This document shows, piece by piece, positions 11,743 through 23,462 of a DNA stretch of 64,000 nucleotides (positions are counted from its first letter, which is position 1; each line of letters starts with the position of its first letter). The notes under the pieces were generated by a model that saw only the letters and a list, made by a program, of their open reading frames with translations, searched no databases and was not told the DNA's origin. The DNA is taken from NCBI GenBank assembly GCA_947646735.1, contig CANTFK010000333.1:1-64000 (forward strand). Direction: 5' to 3'. Made by a program: the position numbers and the translations under genes. The stretch comes from Peronospora farinosa (taxonomy: Eukaryota > Oomycota > Peronosporomycetes > Peronosporales > Peronosporaceae).

Positions 11743-12234
11743 GCTCAATTAGTTTAGATTAAATGTAGATCATGACCGAGTCTTGTAATGGACTTAAAAA
11801 TACTCTCACAACGACATATGTCTTTAACGGTCCGTCTTTCAATCCCTTTATATCATGGAGGACTTGAACGACCTTTAACGTGTTCTTGTCGAGTCTGTCA
11901 CGGTGATCGAGATAAAGCATTGCGCTCATTGGGCTTAAGCCCATCAATATCATGCATCATATTCTGTTAAAGACAAATAAGTCCGTTTAATAATCAAATT
12001 TTATTCTGCGAAAAATCGAGTTAAGCGTTTTTAGCGCCTCATAAATTTGCCTAAAATGATACCCTCGATACTGAAGGAATCTATCTGTTAAGACAAGTTT
12101 TCAGTTAATGCAGTATTTCTATAGACAATTATACTGGCATTTTGTAGCAGTCAAGGGAAATTAACAGCTAAGAAAGTATCAGATTTGGCAAGTTTATTGG
12201 TCTCCTATTATTCGTCATTTGTCTCACAGGTGAC
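11743..12234. other. Intergenic, no gene recognised
   Basis: AT-rich spacer between two plus-strand genes. I see no RNA gene or repeat. Confidence 0.5.
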
Positions 12235-14876
12235 ATGGAGCAGATTCTAAGCGGCCCGACGTCGGCTGACGAGCTTAATAATGACCAGGGCAATACACTA
12301 AACCTTCCACAGAATGTGGAAAATATACTAACAAAGGTTCTTTGCTTTTTGTGCAGTCCTGCGTTGCTACATGGTCTCATCGATGTTTCTGCTGTCGCAA
12401 GTAGGTTTTACCTTCAGAAGATGTGCTTGATCGACCAGATTTCGATGCACGTGCGTTCATTAACCGCAATTTCCCGGATGAGCAAAGCTTAGAAAACATC
12501 GGCGACTTTGTTAGCGGACTCCGTGGGCGCATGAAGGAATTGGATGACTCGCTATCACAGGCATCACAGGATCAGAGTCTAGCGGCCCATCAGGCGCTTA
12601 TAGATTTGAAAGAAGCGAAAATGGCAACAAAGCAGCTTTTTCAAAAAATCCATGATATTCGAGAAAAAACGGAGCAGTCAGAGGTCATGGTGCAAGAGAT
12701 TTGTCGCGATATCAAGCAGCTCGACTACGCCAAGCGTCACCTGCAGGCTACGCTCACGGCGCTAAAACGACTACACATGCTGGTCAATGCGGTGGACCAG
12801 CTGGAGTTCATGTCCTCGCAGCGTAACTACCTTGAGGCTGCTTCTTTACTTGAAGCAGTTAACCAATTGTTTACACATTTTGACGGCTACACCAATGTCA
12901 GCAAGATCGTCGAGCTCCACAAAACAGTATGCACGCTGCAGGAGGAGCTCGGGGAACAGATATTTGCTGACTTTCGATCCATTGGACCGATGGAATTATT
13001 AGAAGAAAACTTCCCATCCGAAGAAGAGCGGAAGGCTGTTTTTGCTAACCTCTCGGCGGCATGTGCAGTCGTAGATGCGTTGGGCAGGGCGACACGAGAA
13101 AAACTTATCCATTTGTTTTGCGATGAGCAGTTGATGTCGTATGAAAGACAATACGGCGAGGGAGGCGAGTGCGCTGGCTTGCAGCAGGCTGAGGCACGAT
13201 ATACGTGGTTTTACAATCTCCTTGCTGCTATTGATGATCGCTTAAACGCTGTGTTTCCGAAGCATTGGCGAATAGCCAGGCGAATTTGCATTCGTTTTTG
13301 CGAGCGCACGCGGACACATTTACTCGTTCAAATAGGAGCGCACACTCCGGACGAAATGAACGTGACGTTATTGCTTAAATCACTTCAGCGGACACTCATG
13401 TTCGAGCGTGACGCAGCCCAGAGATTCGAAGGAGTAGGAGCAGGTGAAGAACAACTGGAACAAACGGAGCTGGACAAGAATGGCGAGGTCATTGATCCTC
13501 ATTCTGCGGAAGGTATAAAGAAAAAATATTGCCGAAAAAAGCGTGTAGCTGATTGTAAGGCACTAGAAGAAGAGATTAAGAGAAACGGCGAGGTGTCTGG
13601 TAACAACAGTCAACATCTACCGACAATCCGAGGATTGATATCCCATTCATTCGACCCTTTCATGACGGCGTATGTTGCACTGGAACGGAAGAACATGGAA
13701 CAGATGATCAACGAGGTTATGAACACAGAACTGGTGGATCGCAATGGCCAGCTGCCCGTATTTTCGAGCTCGGTAAACATGTTTGCCTACATCCGCAATT
13801 CTATTAAGCGGTGTACGGCATTAACGAACGGCCAAACCTTTTTCGATCTCCAGAACGAGTTCAAATATTGCTGTAAGCTTTATTCGCAACGGCTTCTCGA
13901 CAAACTTCCTGGTGCCGCGACTGGGTCAACTGGTGGTCTTGATTCCGCGAGCAGTGGTGCAAACAACAAGGTGATACTTGGCGACAAGCAGGAAGAAGAG
14001 CTTTGTTTTGTAATTAATACGGCTGAGTACTGCGCTGAGACACTTCCCTCTTTGGAGGAAGTGATTCGTGCCACGATAGATAAGGCATTCAGCGAAGCTA
14101 TTGAGCTATCACAAGAAATCGACACATTTCATGATGTGGGTGCTGCCGCAATGAAGTGCATTGTGACTGGATTGGAAACGTCGTTGGACGATGAATTAAC
14201 TACACTTTACAAAGCAAATTGGCAGGCGTGGGAAACGGTGGGCGACGAGAGTCTGTACGTGACGCAATTGGGTGAGAAGCTGCGGGCGTTTGTGCCGGTG
14301 TTGCGCCAAATGCTGTCAGGACTGTATTTCACAAACTTTTGCGACAAATTCGCCGCCTCGTTCGTGCCCAAGATCTTGCAGGCAGTGATGAAGTGCCGAA
14401 AGGTGAATCAGGTGGCGACTCAGCAGCTGCTTTTAGACGTGTACGCGCTCAAGACGCTCTTCCTCCAGTTACCAGTGCTAAACAAGAACGCGTCCTCATC
14501 CCCGTTGACGAGCACGATGACAATATCCTCACGCTACACGAAGTTTGTTATGAACGAAATTGCAAAGGTGGAAAGTGTACTGAAGCTGATTGGCACGCCG
14601 AACGAAATGCTGGTCGAAAGTTTCAAGATCATGTGGCCCGATGGTACGGCGGAAGATTTGCAAAGCATTATGAGCATGAAAGGGCTCAAGAAGAGTGAGC
14701 AGACGGGGTACTTAGAGACGCTGGGCATGCAACGCAAACCCGCGGGAAAGATCGCCGAAATGGAAGGCAAGATGAGCGACATGACGGAAAATTGGAGGAA
14801 AAATATGCAGAACCTGGCCAAGGTGCCGTTTGCCTTTACGGCAGGCATGAACACCAACGCGCAACACCAGAGCTAG
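12235..14876 (+). CDS. VPS53: VPS53, subunit of the GARP/EARP tethering complexes
   Basis: Two exons, 12235-12336 and 12405-14876, with a 68-nt GT-AG intron; 857 aa. The splice joins NVENILTK to VLPSEDVLDRPDFDARAF, the conserved Vps53 N-terminal box, which fixes the boundary. Next come FPDEQSLENI and a long coiled coil containing KIHDIREKTEQSEVMVQEI and DIKQLDYAKRHL, the hallmark Vps53_N sequence. The C-terminal half is helical with a Lys/Met-rich tail. In other eukaryotes Vps53 assembles with Vps51, Vps52 and Vps54 (or VPS50) to tether endosome-derived vesicles at the trans-Golgi or recycling endosomes. The length fits the family. The frame is clean and I see no odd codons. Confidence 0.95.
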
Positions 14877-15701
14877 TAACTAGGTAATAAGAGTTTTCTA
14901 TGGAGAAGTCTCCGTGTCAGTATAAAAGAGCTCTATCTATCAGTCAGGTAACGAGAGATGTTGAACTTTAGTGCGAAAAAGCCTAGAGCTTTTTGGATGA
15001 ACGAATAGTCTACTGTATGTTGATATAAATTCTTGTAAAATGTCGCTCTTGGTCTCCTGATTGTTTGCCATGCGGTGCATTGCGCTGTGGTGTCGTGCTG
15101 TAGAAGTGGCGGAGTCGCCAGCCATCAGGTAGTCATGTAGTTTGACGGTTTAAGTGTCGCCTTAAGCAAAAAATCCTTCATAGTCGTGCTATTTACTATT
15201 CTTCCAGGTCAGTACGCAGAAACCTGGTAAAAAAGTGAAGTCATGTCAATCACTTGGGCTTCCTCCATCGATTTAAGCGCGCAAGACCAGCACTTGTACA
15301 GCGACCCACTACAATTTATTGTCATCTTTCCTTCAAAAATTGTCCTGCTCGTCGAAACATGGTGTAAACTTCCACGAGATATCGGAAATGCGCGGTGTCC
15401 CACACATACAGGTCTCTTCGAAGGCCGTCACGGCGCCACTCTTGCCTGTAACGGACAAGCAGCGACTGTAGCTAAATGGCCGTAGAACTGTCGCAGTCTA
15501 TCGCCACACAGTAATGATGAGCTGAATTTATACGGCGCCAAGCGCACGCTACAGCTACCGCAAAGTGCCATCTCGAAGCCATAAATTCTGGCGTTGCTAG
15601 TGATCATCCGCCAACGCACATGTTAAGCTCGTTGGCTGCAGCTGGCGGACGTAGAGAAGTCTCTGGACAATTATCGTAGGGCATTGGTAATACTTGCGTC
15701 A
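14877..15701. other. Intergenic, no gene recognised
   Basis: Spacer between VPS53 and the convergent hAT-type gene. The short open frames are on both strands and show no recognisable feature. Confidence 0.5.
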
Positions 15702-18356
15702 CTACACAAGCATGTAGCCATGGTCGGAGGTAGTGGCGGTAGTGCTGCTGCTGTTGCTGATACTGCTGCTTGCAGAGGCTAGCCCTCCCGTCTTAGACAT
15801 TTCCAAAGGCATACCAGAGAAATTCGCGATATCCTGCGCTATTATGGTGCCAAGAGGTACTGTTGCGGCCGTAGAGGGAAGCGGCATGCTTACCAAGCTA
15901 TCATTGATAGACGCTGCTGCCGCCGTCGTGGCCGAGTGTGCAGGAGAGCAGGACGGGACATTCATCTCGGGCGTAGCTGGCGTACATCGTGATACGCTCT
16001 CGTCGGCAGTAGAAGGCGACTTCGCAAATTGCAGGTAGTGGGCGTCTACCAGCTCCACTTTCGTCTTCTGCTTTGCATGTAAAATGCCTTCTAGCGCAAA
16101 GTCGACCATCGTCTGGCGATAGTCTGGCTTCTCCCAGTTCAACCAGGTCAGGTCCACCGACAGAGCACCCGCCGACATGTCAGGAACGACGGACGCCAGC
16201 CCACCGAAAAACTCCTGCAACATGCGGAATCTGCCCATAACACAGGACCAGGCGAAGGATACATCCGTGTCACGGTCATGCTTCTTCAGTACGCCGCTAA
16301 GTACATGTTCGCGCCCCAACGCCAGCATAAACTCTTTGTACTCATCCTGAATCATCTTCATCTTTTGGTCCGAGAACGTTTCGCGCAACCGCGGCTCCTG
16401 CTCGCGAAATGTCTTGAAAAAGGCTTCTTCTCCCATTTCATACAGTTCAATTGGTAACACTATCGGCGGATTTACAAGCACCTTAGGATTTTCAGCGCAA
16501 TAGTGCCGCCCCTCCTGGGCAATTGTAGCGACTCCAGATATCAGGTCCACTGCAAAGTGTGCTACCGATTTAGTAATGTGATGTCGCTCAACTCCTCGAA
16601 GCGTGTCAAACATCTCAATAGCCAGCGTGCCACCCTCATTCTGAATAAATTGCTGTGCGTTCTGGAACGTCAACTGGAAAGAACCTGCAGCACAAGCTTC
16701 ATCGGGATTAAGCGACTCCCAAAAGTCTCGTCGAGCACCAACGACATCCATCATATTCAGTGCTAGTTTACATAATTCCTGCACCTGCTCGCTCACAAAA
16801 TTCGCTCCGTTTTCCAAGCTCAGTATTTTTTGCATAAAATTCGCGATCTCGGCCATTGCACGATGCGCAACAGCTACACAAACCCACCAAGAAGCAGACG
16901 GCAAGGATGATGGAGATGTAGTCTGTAGCCGTTGAACAATGGCCATGCGGCGCTCCATCAGCCATTTAAGTGCTTCCATCAAGCTTTCAGTAAAGCCTCG
17001 TGTAACAGAGAACGCAGCCGTAACATCAGGGATGACTTCACGGACAAAAGGAAACAACGAACCTTCGTGGTCGGATCTATGTTGGTCATGGCGCAGCGTT
17101 GCAAGAACTGATACTAGTTCATCGTAAAATGCTTTCTGGCAAAAGGAGAAGACACAGTTCTTGACCACTACCTCCAACTGGTGCACACCAGACCAGACAA
17201 GATAGAAAGCAGGCTTGGTCACGAGTGTCGTAAGCCGAGCTAAAAGTCCCTGTTGGCTGCCCCTCATTTCAGTATTACGTCCCGTATTTTCGCTGCCGCT
17301 GGTAGTTGCTCCCAGTAGTTTGCTTCGCCATTGCGAATCCATTACATCGAAAAATTTCTCAAGGTGTTCCATAATTGATGGTGCCGGGTGTTGATCGAAC
17401 GCGGGCAAGGTCAGAAGGTGAAAGTCTCGCAAAGCACCATTCTGCCATAAACGCACACGAATGTCCAGGTACGATGTGCCTTGATGAGCAACTGCATCGG
17501 TTGCTATCGCAAATGCCCACGACGAGCGCATCAAAAGTGCAATCTTTTGCAGGTTGCTGGCTATCACTGCACGAACATAACCTGCGACTCTGTGCACTGA
17601 GCAACCGCCATAGTAAGCCACATTAGTTTCTTCTTTTGTGCACTGTACCATGCGTGCAGCCAGGCGGAAGGACGCACCACAGGCCACAAACTTAATGGCT
17701 AAATCATACAGCCGCTGATTCTTAATGATAATCTCGTAATTGTCCGAGCCATCTTTGTGGTGGAAAACATCCAGAGCCATCTCCTTTGACAGTCCATTCT
17801 CGTCACTTGCGTTAAAGAATATGTCACCCACAAGCTCATCCACCACAGATTTCTCAATCTCAAAGGCTGGTAAACGAACAGGACCCACACGGTGCACGAC
17901 AGGCACTATCGTGGATACCACATTTCCCAAATTACTCGGACTGCCTGTCTGGACATTAATAAGATGTTGAGCCAATGCCAATGGATTGATGGTCGCCTCC
18001 TCGACGTGCGTCCCAAAGAATTTCTCTTTCTCGGGGCTCGACGATTGCTCGTACTCGGTCCATTTGTGCATGTGATTAATCTCTAAATGAGACAGATAAT
18101 GATCGGCACGAAATGGCTGACGAAAATACTTGATGTTGGCCGTAGCACGACGTTTGCGGTTCGCGTCGGCCGCCGATTCTTTGCCAAAAGCCACGCAGAA
18201 CTTGCACATTACGGTCTCCACTACACTCGTTTTGGCGTTACGATTGCACACTGATAGACCATACTTGATTGTATGCTTTTCATTAAACTTTACACCACGG
18301 TCCTTGTGTTGTTTGCGCTTGTTGTCGCCACGCTCTAAGCCGCGTATGGCGCCCAT
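15702..18356 (-). CDS. hAT-type transposase-like protein with N-terminal BED-like zinc finger
   Basis: 884 aa in one frame from the first ATG (18356, minus strand). Residues about 45-105 carry C-x2-C (CKFC) and a later His pair (HYLSHLEINHMH), fitting a BED zinc finger. The middle part has the long alpha-helical layout of hAT transposases as found in large oomycete families. The tail is Ser/Thr/Ala-rich and of low complexity. The intact frame over 2.6 kb suggests a recent copy or a protein kept by selection. I looked for but could not define terminal inverted repeats and 8-bp target duplications in the flanks, so mobility is unproven. Family placement rests on general resemblance, not on identified catalytic D, D, E residues. 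Confidence 0.6.
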   Translation of the reverse strand: MGAIRGLERGDNKRKQHKDRGVKFNEKHTIKYGLSVCNRNAKTSVVETVMCKFCVAFGKESAADANRKRRATANIKYFRQPFRADHYLSHLEINHMHKWTEYEQSSSPEKEKFFGTHVEEATINPLALAQHLINVQTGSPSNLGNVVSTIVPVVHRVGPVRLPAFEIEKSVVDELVGDIFFNASDENGLSKEMALDVFHHKDGSDNYEIIIKNQRLYDLAIKFVACGASFRLAARMVQCTKEETNVAYYGGCSVHRVAGYVRAVIASNLQKIALLMRSSWAFAIATDAVAHQGTSYLDIRVRLWQNGALRDFHLLTLPAFDQHPAPSIMEHLEKFFDVMDSQWRSKLLGATTSGSENTGRNTEMRGSQQGLLARLTTLVTKPAFYLVWSGVHQLEVVVKNCVFSFCQKAFYDELVSVLATLRHDQHRSDHEGSLFPFVREVIPDVTAAFSVTRGFTESLMEALKWLMERRMAIVQRLQTTSPSSLPSASWWVCVAVAHRAMAEIANFMQKILSLENGANFVSEQVQELCKLALNMMDVVGARRDFWESLNPDEACAAGSFQLTFQNAQQFIQNEGGTLAIEMFDTLRGVERHHITKSVAHFAVDLISGVATIAQEGRHYCAENPKVLVNPPIVLPIELYEMGEEAFFKTFREQEPRLRETFSDQKMKMIQDEYKEFMLALGREHVLSGVLKKHDRDTDVSFAWSCVMGRFRMLQEFFGGLASVVPDMSAGALSVDLTWLNWEKPDYRQTMVDFALEGILHAKQKTKVELVDAHYLQFAKSPSTADESVSRCTPATPEMNVPSCSPAHSATTAAAASINDSLVSMPLPSTAATVPLGTIIAQDIANFSGMPLEMSKTGGLASASSSISNSSSTTATTSDHGYMLV

Positions 18357-18491
18357 ATTTTTCACGTATAAGGTGCCTTATATAATGTAGGCTTCGGGAC
18401 ACAAAATTAGGCCACCCTTGCAAAACGAATACATTGATCTCATAAAAGTCAGCAAATAAAACGACGTGATTAAATTGAAGTGGTCTCCAGG

Positions 18492-20343
18492 ATGACGCCG
18501 AATTCTCGTGGCTGGATCTGGTCCCTTGTGGCTGTAGCGGGAACAGCAGCCGCGGCGACTATCGTCTACAAATATGCGACACGAGGAGAGCGTGATCGTC
18601 GAGAGAGTGAGACGATTGCGACTGTAGAGATTCAAGAAAGCGAAGACGCGGACTTCGAGTGGCTGTCCGAGGATGAAACGGCTGAGGCTGACGCAGATAC
18701 AGAGCAGCAGCAGATGGCAGTAGACCGAGGGAAGAACATGGTGTGTCAATTCTGATCGATTAATAGGTATTTATGAATTACTGACTGTTTGACATTACTG
18801 TAGTTGCTGGCCACGTTTGGACTTTTGCTCATGGTGTTGGTGACGATCGTGTCACTGATCATTGCGTGGAACAATGAAGACAACGAGTATTTTTTTGTTG
18901 AGCTGCCCATGTTTCAGCCACTTATGTGGATTGCCGTTGGTATTTTTACAGGTGGGTTTACATGTTTTAAACTCTTGAACGAAGGGGCCTACAATCATAC
19001 TGACTCGTTGATTTGCTGTTGACTGCAGCTGCCAGTACGGAACTTTTCATGCGCTCGTCGAGGAATAACTTACGTATCCCATTTCTCACGGATAAAGCAG
19101 TATATCCACACTATTCGAGCGACTTTGAGCTTATCGGACAGCACGATAGTAAGCTTTTACACGTTACGCTTTGAAATAAGTCACTTTGCACATAACTAAT
19201 GCACATGTGATAAGCAGACGAACAAGCGTCTGAAGGTTCTGATAAGGCTGAACAGAATGCGTCACACCTGGCTCATGGTGCAAGCAAAGACGACGAAGAG
19301 AAGGACAGTGTGCCCGAAGACGTTGGGGCAATAATTGAGCGCGCAGATGAACTCTTTGAGCAGGATCAGCACGCCCAGACACGAGAGTATATGAAATCTG
19401 AGTTGTCAAAATACCCTTCAAGCGTTGATATGGTGCGTAAAGACTTTGCATAGCTGGGATTATTGATGGAAGTATCTGACCAGAGTACACACTAGTGGTG
19501 GCGTTTGGCTCGTGCGTGCAACTACCTTGCAGATGAGAAAAGTAATTTTGACGAGAAGAAGACGTTAGCATATGAAGGCTTGGCTGCTGCAGAGAAGGCG
19601 TATGCCCTCAACAGTGATTCGGCATCGTCGAATAAATGGATGGCCATCATGACCAGGTACTAGCCTCCACTTGCCTCATCGTATGAAACACAATGTCACT
19701 AACTGAACATCTGCAAACAGCACTGTAGGGAATTTCCGCGACTTGAAGGAGAAGATTGCAGGGGCTTACGTTATTCGGGTAAATCTTAGCTGCTGTGAGA
19801 TACAACGATGGCGTTTTTCTCAAAAGTAATTCTTGCAGGATCATATTCAACGAGCAATCGAGCTGGACCCAAATGATGCCACCTCGCACAATATCCTTGG
19901 GCAGTGGTGCTTGGCTTTTGCTGATATGACTTGGATTGAAAAGCGCGCCGCTGCTGCACTGTTTGGTACGCCACCTACTGCAACGTATGAGGAAGCCTTG
20001 CAGCACTTTCAGACAGCAGGTATGTTTCTTCTACAAGTCGATTACAATGGGCTTCCAAAACTTACAAAAGATAATGATTTGCTTTGATTAGAAAACATTA
20101 GTCCCGGGTTCTGGAAGAAAAACGTGTTTCTCCTAGCACAGGTACCGCATGTTGAGAGACAAATTACGTGACTAGTACTCTAAAGCTTGACTGTGTACTC
20201 GTGTATAGACCTATATGAATATGAAGCGAACGAAAGATGCTGAGAAGTGGGCACTAAAGGCTGAGGCGGTGCCGTTGAAGACGAAGGAGGATGAGGAAGT
20301 AGCACGCGACATTGCAACACTGATAAAGCAACTGAAGCTGTAG
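18492..20343 (+). CDS. RMD/FAM82-like TPR protein (regulator of microtubule dynamics family)
   Basis: Nine exons: 18492-18740, 18804-18951, 19029-19148, 19218-19432, 19496-19656, 19721-19778, 19839-20019, 20092-20141, 20209-20343; 438 aa. All eight introns are GT-AG and all phases agree. The N-terminus has two to three hydrophobic segments (WIWSLVAVAGTAAAATIV; LLATFGLLLMVLVTIVSLII; MWIAVGIFTAAS), so it is probably membrane-anchored. The C-terminal half is TPR-like: VWWRLARACNYLADE, AYEGLAAAEKAYALN, HIQRAIELDPNDATSHNILGQWC, then FWKKNVFLLAQTYMNMKR and KWALKAEAVP, matching the end of the RMDN family. Animal RMDN proteins act at microtubules, mitochondria or ER contacts. The exact role here is unknown. 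Confidence 0.8.
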
Positions 20344-20404
20344 GTCGGACCATTTTATTCCCTTAAATAGGTTTTTTTATCCCCAAAACAAAGCTATTGA
20401 GTTT

Positions 20405-20466
20405 GAGGTTCAGCACATTCTGACTCCTAATTTAATCTCATTGGGAGTCAGAACGTGCAAAACCTC
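20405..20466. repeat. Imperfect inverted repeat, 23-bp arms
   Basis: Arms 20405-20427 and 20444-20466 match at 20 of 23 positions around a 16-nt AT-rich loop. It lies 61 bases after the stop codon of the upstream gene and before the next ATG, so it could be a 3'-UTR hairpin or a small inverted-repeat element. Confidence 0.7.
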
Positions 20467-20491
20467 GGTCTAATTCAGTTGCTCAGCGAGT

Positions 20492-21092
20492 ATGAAGCAA
20501 CGGATAGTGACACAGCAGTTGGCAAAAGAAAACAGAGAAGTTGAAGCTACGATCAAGCAATCATCACCACGCCCGTCGATCGCATCTATCGTGGCTGGAG
20601 ATGCGTCTTTGGTAGGTTGCTTAGCTTTGCTTACTAAATGTTACCTGCACGCACTTAGCCTTGTTTTTTCTACCCTGCGTAATGATGTAGTTGATGGCAT
20701 CATCTGGCATCTGCATTGTGGCATTGTCAAGCCTAGTGTCTGTGGTGATGGTGTCATTGGACGACAATTTGTCATCGGTGACTGAGTTGCGATTGTTTTT
20801 GCCGTCGATTGTTACGGGCTCTGTCTTGTTCGCAGGTGTGTTTGAGCTATTTTGTATTACTTATTGCTACGTATCGTTTCAGCTTTAATATGATTTTTGT
20901 GGTTATTGTGCAGTCGGTACGCTGAATGGCATGCTAAGATATTCGAACCGAAAGGCAAATGCTGCACCCGGTGAGATAGTACTGCCACCTGGGCACCCTC
21001 CTATTGCAACTGAGAAGCTTGCAGAAATGGTAGAACTGGATGAGGACGGAAATCCAAAAAAGCGCATTAGTCGATGCCCACTGGGTTTCTAG
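20492..21092 (+). CDS. Small two-TM membrane protein, unknown function
   Basis: Three exons, 20492-20611, 20691-20835 and 20914-21092; 147 aa. Introns of 79 and 78 nt are GT-AG and in phase. The N-terminal 40 residues are polar (KQRIVTQQLAKENREVEATI). Two hydrophobic segments follow (SSGICIVALSSLVSVVMVSL; FLPSIVTGSVLFAVGTLNGM), then a polar tail ending KKRISRCPLGF. The size and the short loop between the two segments suggest a hairpin in an organelle or ER membrane. I do not recognise the family. The consistent splicing across three exons is the main evidence that it is real. Confidence 0.65.
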
Positions 21093-21337
21093 AAAATGAA
21101 GAAGCGATAGAAACGGAAGCGTCTTGCGTTGTTGAATATACCGCTCAACAGCAGCCAAGCTGTCACTTCCTACGGGTTGTGCGGCGATTTTGGCGATCTT
21201 CGCGCTTCATTTCTTGCAGTGAAAGTTCCAGTGCCATTATCAAGTCACTTCATGGCATTCGGTAGCAAAAAAAGAAAAAGCATTTCATACAGTCAGATCT
21301 CTCTTTTTAATAATAGAGAAAAGAATGACCGTCAAAC

Positions 21338-21953
21338 TTACGGGTCATCTTCATTTTCAACTTCATCATGAACTCCAAGATCGTGAGCTGCCAGCAACGC
21401 TTCTGGTCGTGGAATATCTTCGTGCTCTACTTGTCGATGACGAATTTCATTCTACAAACACACTTCAATCTACCTCCGAATCTGACATTGAGAAATCAAA
21501 TATACTCCTTACCTCAAACTGTTCTGCTGACAGCGATCCAAGCATCCTCTGGGCGCCACGATTAAAGACGGAGTACGCGCTCATGTCACCCGTATATCCT
21601 TCTCCTCCGACCAGCAGGTGATATCCTAATACAACAAAGCCCGAAAGAATAACGTACGCCACCGCAAACTCGGTCTCGTTATAATGAATGTAGACAAGTC
21701 CCTTCATCCAAATGGCCGTCCCCAACAAGAAAACGGCAAGCGAGCGCCAATGAGGTCTCAAAGCAAGCACGATACTCTCCATCGTCTCTTTCGACAACAA
21801 ATTTGCAACCTTGCGACAAATCTCGGCACGTGTCTCGCGGTTTACTCGCAGTACAGGAGGGATAAAGGGAACCAGCCAGTCCAGAGGTCCTTGGTCGGTA
21901 GCCCGTACGCGACGCATGCGTGGGGCATTTGCCATTGGAACTTCTTGCCGCAT
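21338..21953 (-). CDS. SAYSvFN-domain protein (SAYSD1-like)
   Basis: Two exons on the minus strand, 21953-21513 and 21451-21338; 61-nt GT-AG intron; 184 aa. The family signature is explicit: GDMSAYSVFNRGAQRMLGSL, followed by SAEQFE, where the first exon ends. The splice adds NEIRHRQVEHEDIPRPEA and an acidic tail. Two hydrophobic segments precede the signature (SLAVFLLGTAIWMKGLVYIH; FAVAYVILSGFVVLGYHLLV). In animals SAYSD1 is an ER membrane protein linked to translocon quality control through UFMylation. Whether that role holds in oomycetes is unknown. The gene converges with the upstream small membrane protein gene (stop codons 246 bases apart). Confidence 0.9.
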
Positions 21954-22718
21954 TGATTTCGTTAGTATCTAAATATTGTCCACGATTTTTTTTTGTCAAA
22001 ATAAATAAACAGATGATGTAGTATTCTCTCTTTTATGCAGATACCGACACTGTAGCTCTTTCTAAGCACAAAAGTGCATGCCTACTGACGCCGGTTGTAC
22101 CAGGTCAAATAGACGCAAAGCATAGGTAAGTCCAGCTGCTGATCCTTTCGAAGCGTTTACGCTCGAAAAGACCCAGCGGCTGAGTCTTGTAAATCGTGTG
22201 AATGGATATGTTGCATATCCTGCAAACGGCATACGAGCGCATTGTGTTCAGCACTTTGGCCAGAAGAGGGACATGTTTGACAATGTCATATGTGAATACT
22301 ACTATAAAATACTGCTGTTATTTGAGATTTTAAGAGAACTTGAAGAGGGCGCTAATCTGTAACGACAGTGACATTAAAGCATTCCACCTGCTGGCTGGTC
22401 ATTCAGTGCAAACGAGGTTGACCACCTCGGTCGAATACAGCCGTTTGAAAAGAGATTTTCTTAGAGCACATTGAGCTGGCGAGTCAACTACGATACATGC
22501 TCTAGGTTTGGCTATCCCAACCGAGATCTGCTGTCGTCTTCAAACCACATGGTCCTTGCTCCCATCCGTCAGAATATCCCTCCTTATCTTGCCTGGCCAG
22601 TGATGCTCTTGTCAGACACTGCCATAGGTTTCTTCACGCAAGAGCTTCTCTACTTTCTTATTTGCAAGGTCGAGTCTCTCTACAACAGTCAACGTTTCAA
22701 ACAAAGTCACGACAGAAT
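21954..22718. other. Intergenic, possibly with an upstream exon of the PH-domain gene
   Basis: The frame of the next gene is open back to 22662 and another frame is open from 22471, but I find no convincing splice pair. No RNA gene or repeat was seen. Confidence 0.4.
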
Positions 22719-23219
22719 ATGAGCTACGGAGGCAACGTCGAAGGTTATTTACTCAAGATCGATGGCAACAAAGTCTGTACTGTATACTGTATCCTCGACG
22801 AGGGCATGCTGCAGTACTTCTCTCGAATGGGCGGAGAACAGTTGGGAGCTATTGCTTTATCAGGGTCCAAGGTGAATGTCTTTTTGCTTCCTCCCTCTGA
22901 GGTGCCCAATCTGTTTCGCGTCGATGCACAGCCACTTGCTCCATCCATTCGTCGGTGTGGTGATCGACAGAATGTAGATGCAATTAAGCTGGTGTCGATA
23001 ACATTTGCAGGGTCTACCAGTGAAGTCACACACCAATGGGCTGTCTCCATCCTCAACTGGAATCGGTACAGCTGGGAAGAAAGTCAATTGGTGTGCAGTT
23101 CCAGGAGTGAGTATTATAACTTGCAGAAGCTCATTAAAGTGAGTGGAATGAAGATAATTAAGACGACACGAGATCCTGTTGTCCCGGCTGGAGTAAGCCC
23201 CGCCGTTTTACCATTGTAA
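22719..23219 (+). CDS. PH-domain protein, small
   Basis: 166 aa from ATG 22719. The first 110 residues follow the PH-domain pattern: GNVEGYLLKIDGNK, then VYCILDEGMLQYFSRMG, GAIALSGSKVNVFLLPPSE, LFRVDAQPL, and a final helix in THQWAVSILNWNRY containing the near-invariant Trp. PH domains bind phosphoinositides or proteins at membranes. The short C-terminal tail has no clear motif. The start was chosen because the domain begins four residues later. A further 5' exon cannot be excluded. Confidence 0.75.
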   Translation: MSYGGNVEGYLLKIDGNKVCTVYCILDEGMLQYFSRMGGEQLGAIALSGSKVNVFLLPPSEVPNLFRVDAQPLAPSIRRCGDRQNVDAIKLVSITFAGSTSEVTHQWAVSILNWNRYSWEESQLVCSSRSEYYNLQKLIKVSGMKIIKTTRDPVVPAGVSPAVLPL

Positions 23220-23462
23220 GGATAAGTCTATCGTGGTAAGATCTGTAGTGTTGGTGTGATGCTGTTTAAAAAGATGTGTCGGTTGTTTTGTACCATTTCA
23301 TAGCAAATTTCGTATTAGCAGTGGTTCGGCGGCATTAAATGGGAAAAGCTACGACTGCTCTTAAGACTTGAGCTCTTTACTCTGGTGAACACTGGCGACT
23401 ATTTGGTTTGTATTTTTTTACATCGCAACGATCATACAGACTAATCCATCGCAACAAAGAGT

